Assembly: GCA_009192285.1 (NCBI GenBank)
Contig: CM018604.1
Span: 620,001 to 684,000, forward strand
Length of the DNA: 64,000 nt
Source: Morchella semilibera
Lineage: Eukaryota; Ascomycota; Pezizomycetes; Pezizales; Morchellaceae
Direction of reading: 5' to 3'
The notes under the pieces: generated by a model
What the model saw: only the letters and a program-made list of their open reading frames with translations
What the model was told of the DNA's origin: nothing
The model's database searches: none
In this document: piece after piece, positions 23,501 to 34,815 of the stretch
How positions within the stretch are numbered: position 1 is the stretch's first letter
How the letters are laid out: every line of letters begins with the position of its first letter
Program-made: the position numbers and the translations under genes

Positions 23501-23998
23501 CATATCAGAGTTTAGATATTCCCAACTAGCATGTTCATTCCCATTTTGGGTATCATCGTATTGTAAGCTATCACCGTGGTTATTATATTCCTCTTCTAGT
23601 TCCTCTTCTTCTCCTCCTTCTTCTTCCTCTTCATTTTCTTGAATATCCCCATATTCCACTTGTGAAATGTCGGAATTATACTGAGACGGTTCTCTGCTGC
23701 GATATTCCACTTCTGACTCTCCGGAATCATACGGCCCCTATTAAAAAATATCAGCATGAGATAGTACATGTGCCGACATATATAATAATACATATGTACC
23801 CCCCCCCTCGTCCATATCAAATGGAGGAACAGAACTCGAAGTGATAGCATTCCTGCGATTCAACCAAGCCTGCTCCCTCTGATGTCTATACCATGTTTGC
23901 CGCTTCAAGTAATGCACTTGACCATTGTATTTGTCGCATCGACACTCCCTCTCCTCCCCTTTCTTCCATTTATTGTCGTTATTGCGTCGGCGTGGCAT
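20536..23998 (-). CDS. Tnp2/Transposase_21-like transposase of element A
   Basis: Three exons: 23998-23792, 23737-22330 and 22265-20536; 1114 residues, open throughout. The 54-nt intron has a GCTGAT branch; the 64-nt intron lies at WTG^PNSY. The N-terminus has a Cys motif (CRCDKYNGQVHYL then QTWYRHQREQAW). A long acidic region follows, then a second Cys cluster (VCANNCVCF...CPVC). The transposase core contains TDGFSLFKIGVFDIWPFLL, LSGIIPGPNNPKDIGSFL, MAKLMKWTG, RFCSIHG, YPWCFTPDVMHLLDENTPRL, TQVHGLLHL and YHQYAMERMCGFIK. This is the order seen in the Tnp2/TnpD family of CACTA-like elements with its following DUF4218-type region. The likely role is DDE cut-and-paste excision and integration at the CTCTACC ends. 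It starts 356 bp from the divergent accessory gene. Confidence 0.88.
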
Positions 23999-24354
23999 TA
24001 TTGGACCAAATTGATCGCGTACTATGTGATATACCGGTGCCGCACTAGTATATCTTGTTTGGGTCTAGATGCCAAGACTACAATAAACGAGCCCCACTGC
24101 GCTAATAATAATTGAGCCTCATTCTACTTATACGAAGGACACCGTTTCCAATCAACAGCCACCCCACCATCCAAATACTTATACTTATCAGATATCTACA
24201 ATACTCAATTATCAATACTATATCATTCAGAATCGAACCCGATAAAGGAAATAATAATCGTGACAATTGTATTCATCTCTGTGAATTCAAAACCTATCAT
24301 TTTCAATATACTGACGTTGGACACAAAAGAAAGAGACACAGTTCAAGAGCCGAA
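23999..24354. promoter_or_regulatory. Divergent intergenic promoter of element A
   Basis: 356 bp between the two start codons, AT-rich, with no open frame. The corresponding gap in element B is about 329 bp once its inserted retrotransposon is subtracted, so head-to-head spacing is conserved. Shared regulation is inferred from position. Confidence 0.6.
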
Positions 24355-26845
24355 ATGGCCAGCTTTCTGAAGAATTTGACCGATGAGCAAAGGAAAATTA
24401 TCAATGAATACAATAAGCTCAAACAATCAAATGTTAGTATCAAATGTTTATAATTGATAATATACGAAACAGAATCTGATGAATCGTAGGATGGAAATCA
24501 AAAGAAGAAAACTGCTGCATTTATGAGCAGTCCCAATACCATGCGTGCTGATTCTGAGGAAGGGATCTCTTCTGATGAAGGATCTGACCACGAGTCTGAC
24601 GATGACGATGATTCTGACGATGATGATCAAGAAGAAGATGATGATGACGATGGAATTGCCAGCGATGGAGAGAGCAAAACAATTGCTGAAGAAAATGTGG
24701 CTGAACTACTCGATGTTGCTGATCGTAGGCCTGTTTGGCGTCAATTGGGCTTCACTTCATACAGCAACCCAAAGCAAAAGGCCGAGTATTTGAAACTGCG
24801 TGCCCTGGCTCGTGCTGCATTGGCTGAGAAGCCATTCCCTTTTAAAGTGAGCATGAGATGGAGTAGCGTCAAAAACAAGTCCACTAGGGCGGCCTTAATA
24901 AAAAAGGTGCAGGTTGCCTTAAAGCCAAGAGAAATATCCGAAGAGGTAGCCCTAGCAATCATCCTATCTCTAACACACAACCGCCGAAGGAATCGGAACC
25001 GTCGAAAGAATAAAGAAATCAAGGATAATGGTGGGGTAGTCAAGAGAGGTCGGCCCAGGACCCACAGCAAATATACCAGCCACAGCAATACAAACACCAG
25101 AAACAGAGCTAAGAAAGTCCAGCCTCATCAGCAAACTCAACTTGTGACTGTAGTCTCCCAACAGTCTCCCAGGTCTCCTGAGAGTCTCCTGAGACCCCTG
25201 GATATTTTCTGAGTCTCCTGAGGCTCAGGAGACATTAGGAGACAAATGAAGTCTTGCTGATGCTGTTCAAGCAGATAGCCCATCCCCATCCCCATCCCCA
25301 TCCCTACGTCCACCTCCAGCTCCAGCTCCTAAACCAATAACAAAAAAACCCCCCCAGCTGGCTGTCACCCCTAGGCCAACGACTTCTGGAAAGACCGTCC
25401 CTACAAGGGCTGTACCCGATAGGCCCACTCAGAAAAGGACTATTCCAGCTAATGCCGCTACTAATAAACTAACTGCCGGTCCTCCAGGGACTAGAAAAAC
25501 CAGAAAGAATGTCGGAACGGTAGTCAATGTGGACCCTACACAAAACAGTCAGGAGCTCGAAACACAGGGTGATGACTATAGACAATACATAACACCATCA
25601 ATCCCATGGGAACCTACTCCACCATGTAACCAAGCAGGGAACTATAGCCCTTCAGGGTTCACACCCCAGATAGCCCAAAACTACTCTGTTTTTGAACATG
25701 CGACTGCACCTCCACCAACGCAAACCCAGGAGAGTGTAGCCACCCAAGAAGCTCCACCTGGTCCTATCTCATCAATTATCAGCAAAATCAAAGCAAAGGA
25801 CAGGTATAATATTAAGCGGGGTGGTAAAACAGTTGCCATGTCGAAAATTTGGACATATGCTGAATTCAGAAAGGTATAGGATGATTGCGATGTTTGGTAC
25901 CAATTCCCAAAAGGTCCCAAGAACCTACTAGATGACAAAGACAAATATACGAGGTTCTTGCAAATGTGCAAAGACAGTCCAAAGAGGGTATTGGCTACGG
26001 TGTGGAAGCATACAGATGACGACTTTATTGAATCGTCAGATGAACAACCACCTCTCAATAACCCCGTCAAGGCCAAGTTACAGAAGCAAAAAGGTGCCAA
26101 GGTTTCATCAACAGAGACGTCCAAAGTTATACCCTTCAAGGCTGCAGATAAATCCACCATGCGCGAGGAGTTGGTCTTAGAGGAATTCCCTAATAGAATG
26201 TTCTCGCAATTTGGTGACTTGAGCTCACAATACCCAGGGTCGGAATTCAGGACAATTATTGAGCCTGAAATACCAATTGTAGCAGAACCTCCGGTGCCCA
26301 AAACACCTCACAAGAAAGCTACATCGACATTGCAGTCAACTAGGCCAATGAGTGGAGCCAGAGGGGCACCAAAGATACAAATACCAATGGTGCCTGAGCG
26401 CCCTCAGCATGTCAATATGAGCCTTTCCGAGCTAATGGGGGTTACTTCGAGGCCACTCCGTGGTAATCCTACACAACCACAGGTCCAGAAACAGACAAAG
26501 GTCTCTAGCAGTGTTGGAGCACGTCAAATGCTCCCACCCCCGCGTCCTGTACACAACAATGCTACCGCCGCGCCGGTCTTGGGCAGGGTAGTGACTAGAA
26601 AGAGAGCTAGGGCGGAAAGCGAAAGCCAAAGCCAAAACGAACCACAGGGGCCACAACCACAGATGGCGCCAAAGTCTTCATCGGCACCACAGCGTCCGGT
26701 CATACAGGTTCCAGCAACCGTTCCTCGTAAAACTGGTAGAATGGATAACGGAAGGGCCAGGAAGGCACCGGGAATAGGAACGATCATTGAAGAAGAAGAG
26801 GACAGCAACGGGAAGAACAAGCGTCAAAGAGGCTACAGGGCTTGA
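24355..26845 (+). pseudogene. Accessory (AT-hook-like, TnpA-analogue candidate) gene of element A, broken
   Basis: Exon 1 is 24355-24432 (MASFLKNLTDEQRKII), intron 24433-24489, exon 2 from 24490. After a very acidic stretch comes a domain shared with the element B protein: LLDVADRRPVWRQLGF, then MRWSSVKNKSTRAALI and ALAIILSLTHNRRRNRNRRK, ending in an AT-hook core (KRGRPRT). A 137-bp MITE (25126-25262) plus a 2-bp duplication shifts the frame. Subtracting it on paper puts both sides in one frame. A second break is a TAG at 25877-25879 where element B has Trp, just before CDVWYQFPKG. The remainder to 26845 is open, Pro/Gln/basic-rich, and ends in an acidic/basic tail. As it stands only the N-terminal portion (to a stop at 25212) would be made. 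No known family; a DNA-binding role is inferred. Confidence 0.75.
25126..25262 (-). mobile_element. 137-bp MITE, copy 1
   Basis: Termini CATCAGCAAACT and AGTCTTGCTGATG form short TIRs. Target duplication CT/CT. Internally it is built of (A)GTCTCCTGAG and inverted CTCAGGAGAC motifs. It is inverted relative to copies 2 and 3 and differs from each at only a few positions. Confidence 0.9.
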
Positions 26846-28101
26846 TATACAGCTACAGTAAGTATTACACACGTGTGCTCTAAAAACGATACGTGGCTAA
26901 CAACTGAATGAACAGATGGATAGCTTAATATACAGCTACAAATTCACAAATAATGCGGTAAAGAAATGGAGGACTATTGAAGATGGAATTCAATATTTAA
27001 ATGGCAGGAAAAAAGATACTCGAAAACGGATTATAGCTACGAAGATATAATTGATCCAAATCATGATCAATTATATGATATGAAAATTGCAGATAAATGA
27101 AGTAAGGGAAATGGATCACGTTAAGTAAATAATGTAATTTAATTGGCTATTAAAAAGAGAGCGGAAAAATGACGGAAAAGTTGATAAAAAAAGGTATGAC
27201 GGAAAAGGGACTAGAAAAAAGGTCAGAAGAAAGGACTAGAGAAAGGGCTAGAAAAAGGACCAGGAAAAGTACTGGAAAAAGGATCAGAAAAGAGGATCAG
27301 AAAAAAGGGCTAGAAAAAAGCTCAATTTTAATAGCATAATAAAGAAAGGCTTCTACCTATTAACAGACGTGCAAATACCCCGATACATTTAAAACATACG
27401 CTATACTGATACATAAATTTACTTATAATTAATACCCACATCCATATTGAACCCATTGATCAACAGCTTTTTTAATGAATTAAGTCGACTATTAATTACT
27501 ACATTTTACATAACCAAAACCCGCTATATGGGAAACATGAATGAACAATACATATGTTCGATATAAAACCAAATCAACAAATGTCATTAACTATGTGTTT
27601 TCTCAACCATATTAATAAACATTAAACAATAACAATATACGACACATTTACAAAGACATACATGTAGTAGTAAAACTTCTCATTAAATGTACGTACCTGT
27701 AGATGTACTATCCTTTACCTACAAGAAAGACAAACATACAATAAAAGCGTGAATACATTACACATAATAATAATCAATAAATATGGTCACGTAATTACAC
27801 ACCTAGATATACCCATATACAGATATACAGATACAGATGTAATACCACGAATATATAAAAGGACCAATTAAAAAATATCAAAAAAAAAGGAACATACGAG
27901 TGAATACGCATATATATGTATAATTAACGCGATAGGGAAAAAGCACCATAAATGTTTCAAATGGAACTAAGGATTCATTTTTTGATTCGTTTACCCATAG
28001 AAAAAGGTGCCTTTTCCATCGGTTTTTGATCCCTTTAGAGAGCACCTTAAAAGTGATTCATTTCACATAGAAATATAATAAGCGAAAATGATGCTTTTTT
28101 T
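26846..28101. other. Right subterminal region of element A
   Basis: No gene. 27160-27330 is purine-rich with repeated GGACTAGAAAA/GGATCAGAAAA-like units. 27960-28110 holds several (G)GATTC(A/G)TTT motifs, echoing the left end. Confidence 0.6.
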
Positions 28102-28125
28102 GATTCGTTTATATAGTTGGTAGAG
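28102..28125 (-). repeat. Right TIR of element A
   Basis: Read on the minus strand it begins CTCTACCAACTATATAAACG. It differs from the left TIR at four of 24 positions, all transitions. GATTCATTT/GATTCGTTT motifs recur in the adjoining 170 bp. Confidence 0.8.
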
Positions 28126-28741
28126 AGAGTGAGCGCTCTAGCTTTGCATAGGTGCTAGATGGTTGGGTACTGTGATCCCGTATAAGTTGCATCACGCCCC
28201 ATAGGAGTAGGGAAATTAAAAACTACCGTTCACTTCGTGGCCTTGTGGTCCGATATATCGATAGTGAGTAGGACAGCTGCCGAAACCAATAATTACAGAG
28301 AACTGGAAAGGTCAACCTTTGAGTGAAGAAGCCTGACCGATAGTGGAGAGCAGACATTTTCCAAGGGGCTTACTTTTGTGACCAGTAGTGTAGAAAGAAT
28401 GTGTGATTATGGGTGTGAGATTGTACGGGCAGGTTGAAAAAACCACGCGCTGTACATGTTGAGATCATAAAATATCACTTGCTTCAATTGGGCTTATTCT
28501 GACCGGATTCCAAGTATCATAAGAGTCAAAGCACAAGCCTTAAATTTCTTTTATCCAACTCCAAATACCCGCCCAGACATAGTTTCTTTCCAAAAACGTT
28601 CAAATGGGTCTAAACCTCTCAATTGATCAACCCCAGCCGTTCCTAAAAAGTCCATTCTATCAACCGGCCTGTGTTACCAAGGCCTCACCACACACACATA
28701 GTCTCTGTATATAGCTTTCTTTACCTGTACAAGTCACGGAA
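28126..28741. other. Intergenic DNA right of element A
   Basis: No gene or RNA is recognised. It probably contains the 3' region of the small minus-strand gene that follows. Confidence 0.5.
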
Positions 28742-29005
28742 TTAAATTTTGTGTCCTACATTCGCTGTCTCTCTCTTACCATTCGCCGGCACAGTCGCTG
28801 GCCCCCAGGCCCACCAGATGAATAACTTGAACAGATCGTAAGTTATGGCCACAGATAAGATAACCGCCAATATAGTGAGAGCTAATGTCTTAAAGTAGTC
28901 CGGAGAACCTTTGACGACGAGTGATATTTCGGCGGCGAGTTGGGTCAAGAGGGGGTAGGGGTTGACCTTTTTGGCTTCGAAGAAGTATTCGTAGTAGGGG
29001 GGCAT
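28742..29005 (-). CDS. Small single-span membrane protein, copy 1
   Basis: 87 residues, single exon, start MPPYYEYFFEAKKV. One strongly hydrophobic segment around residues 40-68 (TLALTILAVILSVAITYDLF) continues into KLFIWWAWG and a short polar tail. The minus-strand leader just upstream is a C/A-rich fungal-type 5' region. A second 87-residue protein with the same layout lies 1.1 kb away on the same strand. Shared features are PP-Y near the start, the single span, a D-(L/V)-x-x-L element after it, and a W-G...PA tail. No family is recognised. Paralogy and the similar upstream DNA argue that it is real. Confidence 0.55.
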   Translation of the reverse strand: MPPYYEYFFEAKKVNPYPLLTQLAAEISLVVKGSPDYFKTLALTILAVILSVAITYDLFKLFIWWAWGPATVPANGKRETANVGHKI

Positions 29006-29177
29006 TGTCAGTGGTATGTTTGGAAGTGGATCTTGGTGGCTGTTGGTTTTTTGTAGCTGCGGATGTGGGATGTGTGTGCAGATGGAGATGGATGTTTGGT
29101 GTTTGATAGAAATAGGCGTGGCCCGGCCCTGTGTTTATATTACGGGTTACAGAAAATACGAGGATCAAGGAACAAAT

Positions 29178-29285
29178 GTTGATACATGATACTTGATATT
29201 CTGATTATTCGCTTTTGGATTTCAAGTGAAACGCGCGGCAAATATCAAAATCTAGTCATGAGATATCACTCGAACTCCCATCTTA
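29178..29285. repeat. Duplicated upstream block, copy 1
   Basis: Shares TTGATA, CTTGATATTCT, GATTATT(C/G)GCTTT and GGATTTCAAG(T/C)GAA, then ATATCACTCGA, in the same order with 30238-30350. Both blocks lie just upstream (minus strand) of one small membrane protein gene, about 1.06 kb apart. Confidence 0.7.
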
Positions 29286-29837
29286 GGCCTTTCGATCTCA
29301 GCGCCAATTTCGACCTATTACCAAACGAACGCTCGCCGCGACTGCACTTTTGTGCAAAATTCATTGGCTGCAACTCTCGGCATATCGATCATGCCCGTAT
29401 CAAACAGGAGAAACTTTTAACTTACCGGGCGATGAAATTTCTTACTTATAATTAGTCTCCATATAAACGATAGATATGGGGGCTATATAGCTACACACGC
29501 CCAAAGTATATATACCAATGAATGGAGATATTAAAAGTGTTAGATCAACGTGGTACCTGCTGCCGCATAGGTTTTCCTAGGCACCAAGGTTAATTAATTG
29601 TAAGTTCATGTATCCTCACGAATCTGAAGGCTTCCTTGCAAGTAGCAGAAATCTCTAATTCAAAGTCATTCTATTCAGCTACTAAGCGTAGTCATAACAA
29701 TCTATTAATTTTCAAACCAGTCTAAAATTCATGAAACACCCCCCAACGACCCCAAAACCCCCCTACCGGCCGCACCACCCAAAGCCATCAGGGCCTGGCC
29801 AGGTACACTCCAAGCGTTCGTTATAGCATAAGCTCAA

Positions 29838-30101
29838 TTAATCCTCCTCAGTTGAGGATAAACTGACATCTGTGTAGGCAGGGGCCGTCTGTCTGGATCC
29901 CCACGTAGACCGTTGTACTAGGAGCTGTAAAACATCACCAAGCACCATCAGGGAGATCATAGCCATGAGGAGAAGCCATATCAAAGTGAATATTGTCAAT
30001 ATGAAGAATTCAATTAGCCGATAGGACCAGATGGTGCACATTACTTTACCAAAGATACTAACGAAGGGGGAGTAAGTAGGAGGGTTCTCGCCAAGATCCA
30101 T
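29838..30101 (-). CDS. Small single-span membrane protein, copy 2
   Basis: 87 residues, start MDLGENPPTYSPFVSIFGKV. The hydrophobic span is around residues 28-58 (FFILTIFTLIWLLLMAM), followed by DVLQLLVQ, TWG and an acidic C-terminus. It has the same length, strand and domain order as copy 1, but sequence identity is low, so the duplication is old or fast-evolving. Function unknown; endomembrane or cell-surface location is inferred only from the span. Confidence 0.55.
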   Translation of the reverse strand: MDLGENPPTYSPFVSIFGKVMCTIWSYRLIEFFILTIFTLIWLLLMAMISLMVLGDVLQLLVQRSTWGSRQTAPAYTDVSLSSTEED

Positions 30102-30237
30102 TATATTGCTCTGGGTAAGTTTTGCGGTTATTGGAAACAGTTTATAGATAGCTGCGCCTATAGTAAGAGGATGTGAGGTGTCAGTAAGGGATAAAGGTAT
30201 TTCTAATGCAGGCTACGGTGAACATATATAGTAAGTA

Positions 30238-30350
30238 ACAATTGATACTTGATACCAGTCACTTGATATTCTATCTCGATTATTGGCTTTAGGATTTCAA
30301 GCGAAGCGTGGGTAATTCCGTCATGATATATCACTCGATTACACGAACTC
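30238..30350. repeat. Duplicated upstream block, copy 2
   Basis: Collinear with 29178-29285 (see that entry). The conserved upstream DNA and matched gene layout indicate tandem duplication of a gene with its promoter. Confidence 0.7.
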
Positions 30351-31586
30351 GAGGAACTTGTCATCGCGGTAGATCGAGATAAATTACACCATATGGTGGC
30401 CCAGCGACTCTGGTTTGCGTTTGAACTTATTTAATTCTTACTACATTAAACTACATGTACGTACGCGTAGTATATCTATTGTGGCGCCCTGTAACTTTCA
30501 AAGGAGACTTTTGAGGGATATGAACATTTTTGTCTAGAAAGAATGAGAACACCACACCATACAAGTATCTACTCAGTCAATTGCAAGGCACTGGCGATAG
30601 GGAAATTGGGATCATCATGTCGAGCCTTTAGATAGAAAATCTTTGTCCCCATTTATAACCCCTTAACCTACAGAGAATTTAATAAAACCCTTCGTTGGTC
30701 ACCTTCGATCCGGAATACAATTAATGAATTAAATAAACACTTTCGATCCGAACCCGAGAATTGAGGCGGGTGTAGTAGTACATGTATGCAGGGTGATATG
30801 ACCGTTCAATAAGTCATGATCATAACATGGCCGGCTAAGCATTCAGGTTTAAATAATCATTTCTTCACCCTAGGCCTAAAACGATTTTCTACTTTGATTA
30901 TACATAGTTCCAAATAGACCTAGCCCATAAGTACTTTCTAGAAAGCTCTGTTATTCGAGAAGGCCTTGGTGGTCACGGAAGGGATCGGATTTCTCGAACA
31001 ATGATAGCGCTTCCTTGGGTTGTCGATCGCACCTATTATCACCATGATCGGGTGGATCGATTTCCCCAGCCCTGTCTATTACGTAGAACTTGAGGTCTCA
31101 TACGCCTCGCTTAGCAACAGATCTACTACTCGCGCGGCCGAATTCTAACTAAATCACGTGGTAGAGCGGGGTTGATCGGCTTGGTCCGATGCCGCCGAGA
31201 CATCGTCTGGAAGGCCGCTGACAGAACCTAGAGTATGTCCACACACAGTCCAGGACCCGGGCGCACCAGTACTGCGAAATCTCTCTTATGCATTAGTGTT
31301 GCCTATGAGGAAACGATCGACCGAAATAAAGCAGACTTTTAGCCACGGGTGTAAAAAGGCAACAAACAAAAATTATTAATTCCCAAGACCATGCATGCGT
31401 TTGCCCCCTGGCCCGCATAGGGACTCACAAGTACTCTGAGAAGGAAATCATAGGCATAAGGATTGAATATATCTCCATGCGTATGTTTAAGTCCTGTACT
31501 TGAAAATATTATATCACATCCTACTTGCATCCAACTTGCATGTCTTGGAAGTCTTGGGAATAAATAATTTTTTGTTCGTTGATGGC
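30351..31586. other. Intergenic DNA left of element B
   Basis: No supported coding or RNA gene. It ends at the TAA target trinucleotide (31587-31589) of element B. Confidence 0.5.
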
Positions 31587-31589
31587 TAA

Positions 31590-31625
31590 CTCTACCAGCC
31601 CAAAAAATGCATCACATGATGCATT
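31590..31625 (+). repeat. Left TIR and first palindrome of element B
   Basis: CTCTACCAGCCC followed by the 20-nt palindrome AATGCATCACATGATGCATT (31606-31625). A second, larger palindrome (14-bp arms, 31643-31672) lies just inside. Confidence 0.88.
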
Positions 31626-31642
31626 GCCCATACAAACGGCAC

Positions 31643-31672
31643 GCATTAATGCATCACTTGATGCATTAATGC
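31643..31672. repeat. Subterminal palindrome of element B
   Basis: Arms GCATTAATGCATCA and its exact reverse complement, separated by CT. It could extrude as a hairpin. Confidence 0.85.
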
Positions 31673-32537
31673 GTCGCGGGCTCTGTAAACTCGTTCGAGT
31701 GATGTATTATCCAACACCTTTACCGATGACTTACACCGCTTTCCGTAGCAGCAGCTTGTAGCTCCCACCCGCGTTGCGCTCGCTTGCCGTAGTGGTTTTA
31801 CCGACGACTTTCTTGATACATATGGCTTAACCGTCCACAGTCGAGACGACATTGCCAATGAGTATGTAGTCGCGCCAGTGGAACTTTTTAATGTTAGCCG
31901 CATTGTATATCCTATGACTTTGCCAACGAGTTAGTCAACAATTTTGCATTGCACGCCCTATGACTTTGCCAACGAGTTAGTCAACTTTGCGTTACTGCTG
32001 CCGCGCTTATGCGGTGATCAAGTTTCTATGTGGATGACTTTGCCGATTATTATGCCAATGAGTTTGCTGACACATTACTCACGTAGCGCGGGCTGCTAGG
32101 ATGATATTACCTACGAGCTTACCTGCGCTTTAGCAGTCCTCTCCATTGTTCAGGAAACGACTTTGCCGACTATTTTACCTATGATTTTACCTAAGCCGTT
32201 TGCTATGTTCTGTATCAACGAATTTGCTTATAATAAAGACGACGATTATACCAACAACTAAACCCATCGATCTATGTGTTTGTGAACGATTATATTAATG
32301 ACTATGTTGACGAGATTCCTCTCTGTTATTTTCTAGTATGATACATTTGCCAATAATTTTGTTGATACATTTCTCGGTAGACTTCACCTACCATTCAAAC
32401 TGTGGACCTTATTCGTTATACATGATACTGACGAGTTGGTATACGATATTGTCATAACCACAAACCATCGATAACTTTCCTGAGTATTATATTGATAACA
32501 TTACCGATACTTTATCTTCAAAACACTTCGCTTGTTT

Positions 32538-33625
32538 ACGAGTATCTTGATGCAATTGCCGATGGTATCACCAACGACATTACTCTTCTCTCAATTGCAA
32601 TAACGATTTTACTGATGCAATTGCCGATGGTATGCGTAACGACTTTGTCCTATCCTTTCAATCGCGACAACGAGTATCCTGATACTTTAACCAAGGATAT
32701 CATCAACGACTTTACAATTCTCTCAATCGCGACAACGATTATCCTGAAGCTTTAACCAACGATGTTACCAACGACTTGACGATTCTCTCGATCACGACAA
32801 CGAGTATCCTGATGCAATTACCGATAATATATCTAACGACTTTGTCTTATTCTCGATCACTACAACGATTTTACTGATGCAATTGCTGATAATATGTGTA
32901 ACGACTTTGTTTTATTCTCGATCACTACAACGAGTATCCTGATGCAATTGCTGATAATATATCTAACGACTTTGTCTTATTCTTGATCACTACAACGAGT
33001 ATCCTGATGCTGTAACCAACGATGTTACCAACGACTTTACTTTTCTCTCAATCACGACAATGAGTATCCTGATGTAATTGCTGATAATATGTGTAACGAC
33101 TTTGTCTTATTCTCGATCACTACAACGATTCTACTGATGCAATTACTGATAATATCACCAACAATTTTGTCTTTCCCTCAATCACAACAACGATTTTATT
33201 GGTGCAATTGCTGATGGTATATCTAACGACTTTACTATCCTTTCAATCGCGACAACGAGTATCCTGATGCAATTGCCGATGGTATCACCAACGACTTTAC
33301 CCTTCTCTCAATTGCAATAACGATTTTACTGATGCAATTGCCGATAATATGTGTAACGACTTTACTCTTCTCTTCATTACTATAACGAGTATCCTGATGC
33401 AATTACGGATAATATATCAAACGATTTAGTCTTATCTTCGATCACTACAACGAGTATCCTGATGCTTTAACCAAGGATATCACCGATAATTTTCCCCGTC
33501 ATTAATCACAATAACGAGTATCCTGATACAATTCCCGATGGTATATCTAACGATTTTGTCTTTCCTTTGGTCACTACAATGATTTTACTGATGCAATTGC
33601 TGATGGTATCACCAACGATTTTATC
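32538..33625 (+). repeat. Left subterminal tandem array of element B, 65-bp units
   Basis: About 17 imperfect direct repeats of 65 bp. The consensus starts ACGAGTATCCTGATGCAATT, continues (A/G)CCGATAATAT and TCTAACGACTTTGTCTTATT, then TCGATCACTACA. Each unit carries an AACGACTTT core. Earlier, more irregular copies of TTTGCCAACGAGTT occur at 31915-32080. No coding potential. Not a CRISPR: there are no unique spacers between conserved repeats, and units diverge along their whole length. Confidence 0.88.
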
Positions 33626-34214
33626 AAAAGATTTTCCATGAGTGGCTATGGTAGATACATTTGCATATACCATCACCAACAACATTACTTGTATGTCGAT
33701 CCCCTTTCGGTAGAGTGAACAACTTTACCGATGACAATGCTCATGATATTCCCGATACATTTTCTCTATGGTTCAATCATATGAACGATTTTATAGGCAA
33801 TATTACTGATACATTATCAAACAGATTTCCTTTATATTTCCTCTACAAGACCCATTAATGAATCCTGGACGAGTATGCTGACGGCTTTATCATTGAGTTG
33901 CAACAAATAGGGGGAACCTCTTATATCAAGACTATCACTTTACTGACAACTTTGCCAATGCATTTAACGATGATTTTTGTTGTTTGCCTCACCAATATTC
34001 ATGTTGTAACCCCAACGTAAGGCTATAATTTTACAAACTCGTTTGCCAACAACTTTATTATTCTTGTTATTGCGAATACCCTATTATTGTAAGCTGCTAT
34101 CTATTCTATTGCTACTAGCTTTTAAATCAATTCTAACTTTTTCGTAGGAACAACATTCCTGATCCCTTTCCTGCACTATCTGCTTTAATAAAACCCTTCA
34201 TAGCATATTTGTTA

Positions 34215-34705
34215 GCAACTATGCACACCCGTATCACGGCGTGGAACATGGTCTAGCGGTGTTGCGGGAAGAGGGATTAGTCAGGGATTCTTTAGGATTC
34301 TTTGGATTTCGGAAGCCGGAGTTTGGTTCGGTAATAAGGGTTCGGGATTAGGAGATAAGGCTGGGTTCGGGGTTACGGGTCTTGGGAGATTCTATGGGGT
34401 TATGTACAGGGTTACGTGGATGAGTCATTGTGTCGGCATGTGGTGTATATATAGGGGCCTTGTTCTCGCTTGTAGATAGTTCTTTTCCTTTCCTCTTCAC
34501 GCAACCTTCCTATCTTCAGGAGTTTGTAGTCCTTCAAGAATATACTCAGGTCTCGGGTTCCACCTCGCGTTTCGCTTCGCTCCATAGTCTCGTCCCGCCC
34601 GCCTCGAATATTACCGTTACGTTCCGCCTAGGTAGTGTACCTTGGCTCGCTTCGCCCTGTGCTTCGCTTCGCTCCGTGATAACCCGATTAAAATATCTTT
34701 CAATC
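34215..34705 (+). repeat. Possible diverged solo LTR
   Basis: A G-rich block, then a TATATATA box near 34443, then a CT-rich stretch, resembling the U3/R organisation of the LTRs in this window (shared snippets such as GGATTACG/GGGTTACG, GAGATTCTATG and GTGAGTCAT/GATGAGTCAT). No target duplication or clear ends were found. Low confidence. Confidence 0.25.
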
Positions 34706-34815
34706 ATCGTGTACCAAATCCGGAACAGTCTACAATATTAGCCACATATAAACCCCCATACCTGTATATACAAGACTTGTGTATTGCTCATCATAACAAC
34801 GAATTATCAATGCCT

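Larger units (their letters stand above)
17345..28125. mobile_element. Element A: large Tnp2-type (CMC/EnSpm superfamily) DNA transposon
   Basis: 10.8 kb. Left end CTCTACCAGCCATGTAAATG. The right end is the inverted version, with four substitutions in 24 bp, all transitions. Flanking trinucleotides are TGA and AGA, an imperfect candidate 3-bp duplication. Contents: a 3.2-kb T-rich left subterminal region, a minus-strand Tnp2-like transposase, a divergently transcribed accessory gene broken by a MITE and a nonsense codon, and a 1.3-kb purine-rich right subterminal region. Ends and gene pair match element B in plan but not closely in sequence. Boundaries rest on the TIRs and on the B comparison. 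Confidence 0.8.

Noticed and set aside
20536-23998. Assignment of elements A and B to the Plavaka or KDZ (Kyakuja-Dileera-Zisupton) groups
   Set aside because: The order TDGFSLFK, IIPGPxNPKDxGSFL, MAKLMKWTG and CRFC fits the Tnp2/Transposase_21 (CACTA-like) family better; no Plavaka-type block was recognised.
32538-33625. CRISPR-like array
   Set aside because: Units diverge over their whole length with no constant repeat or unique spacers, and the context is a eukaryotic transposon.
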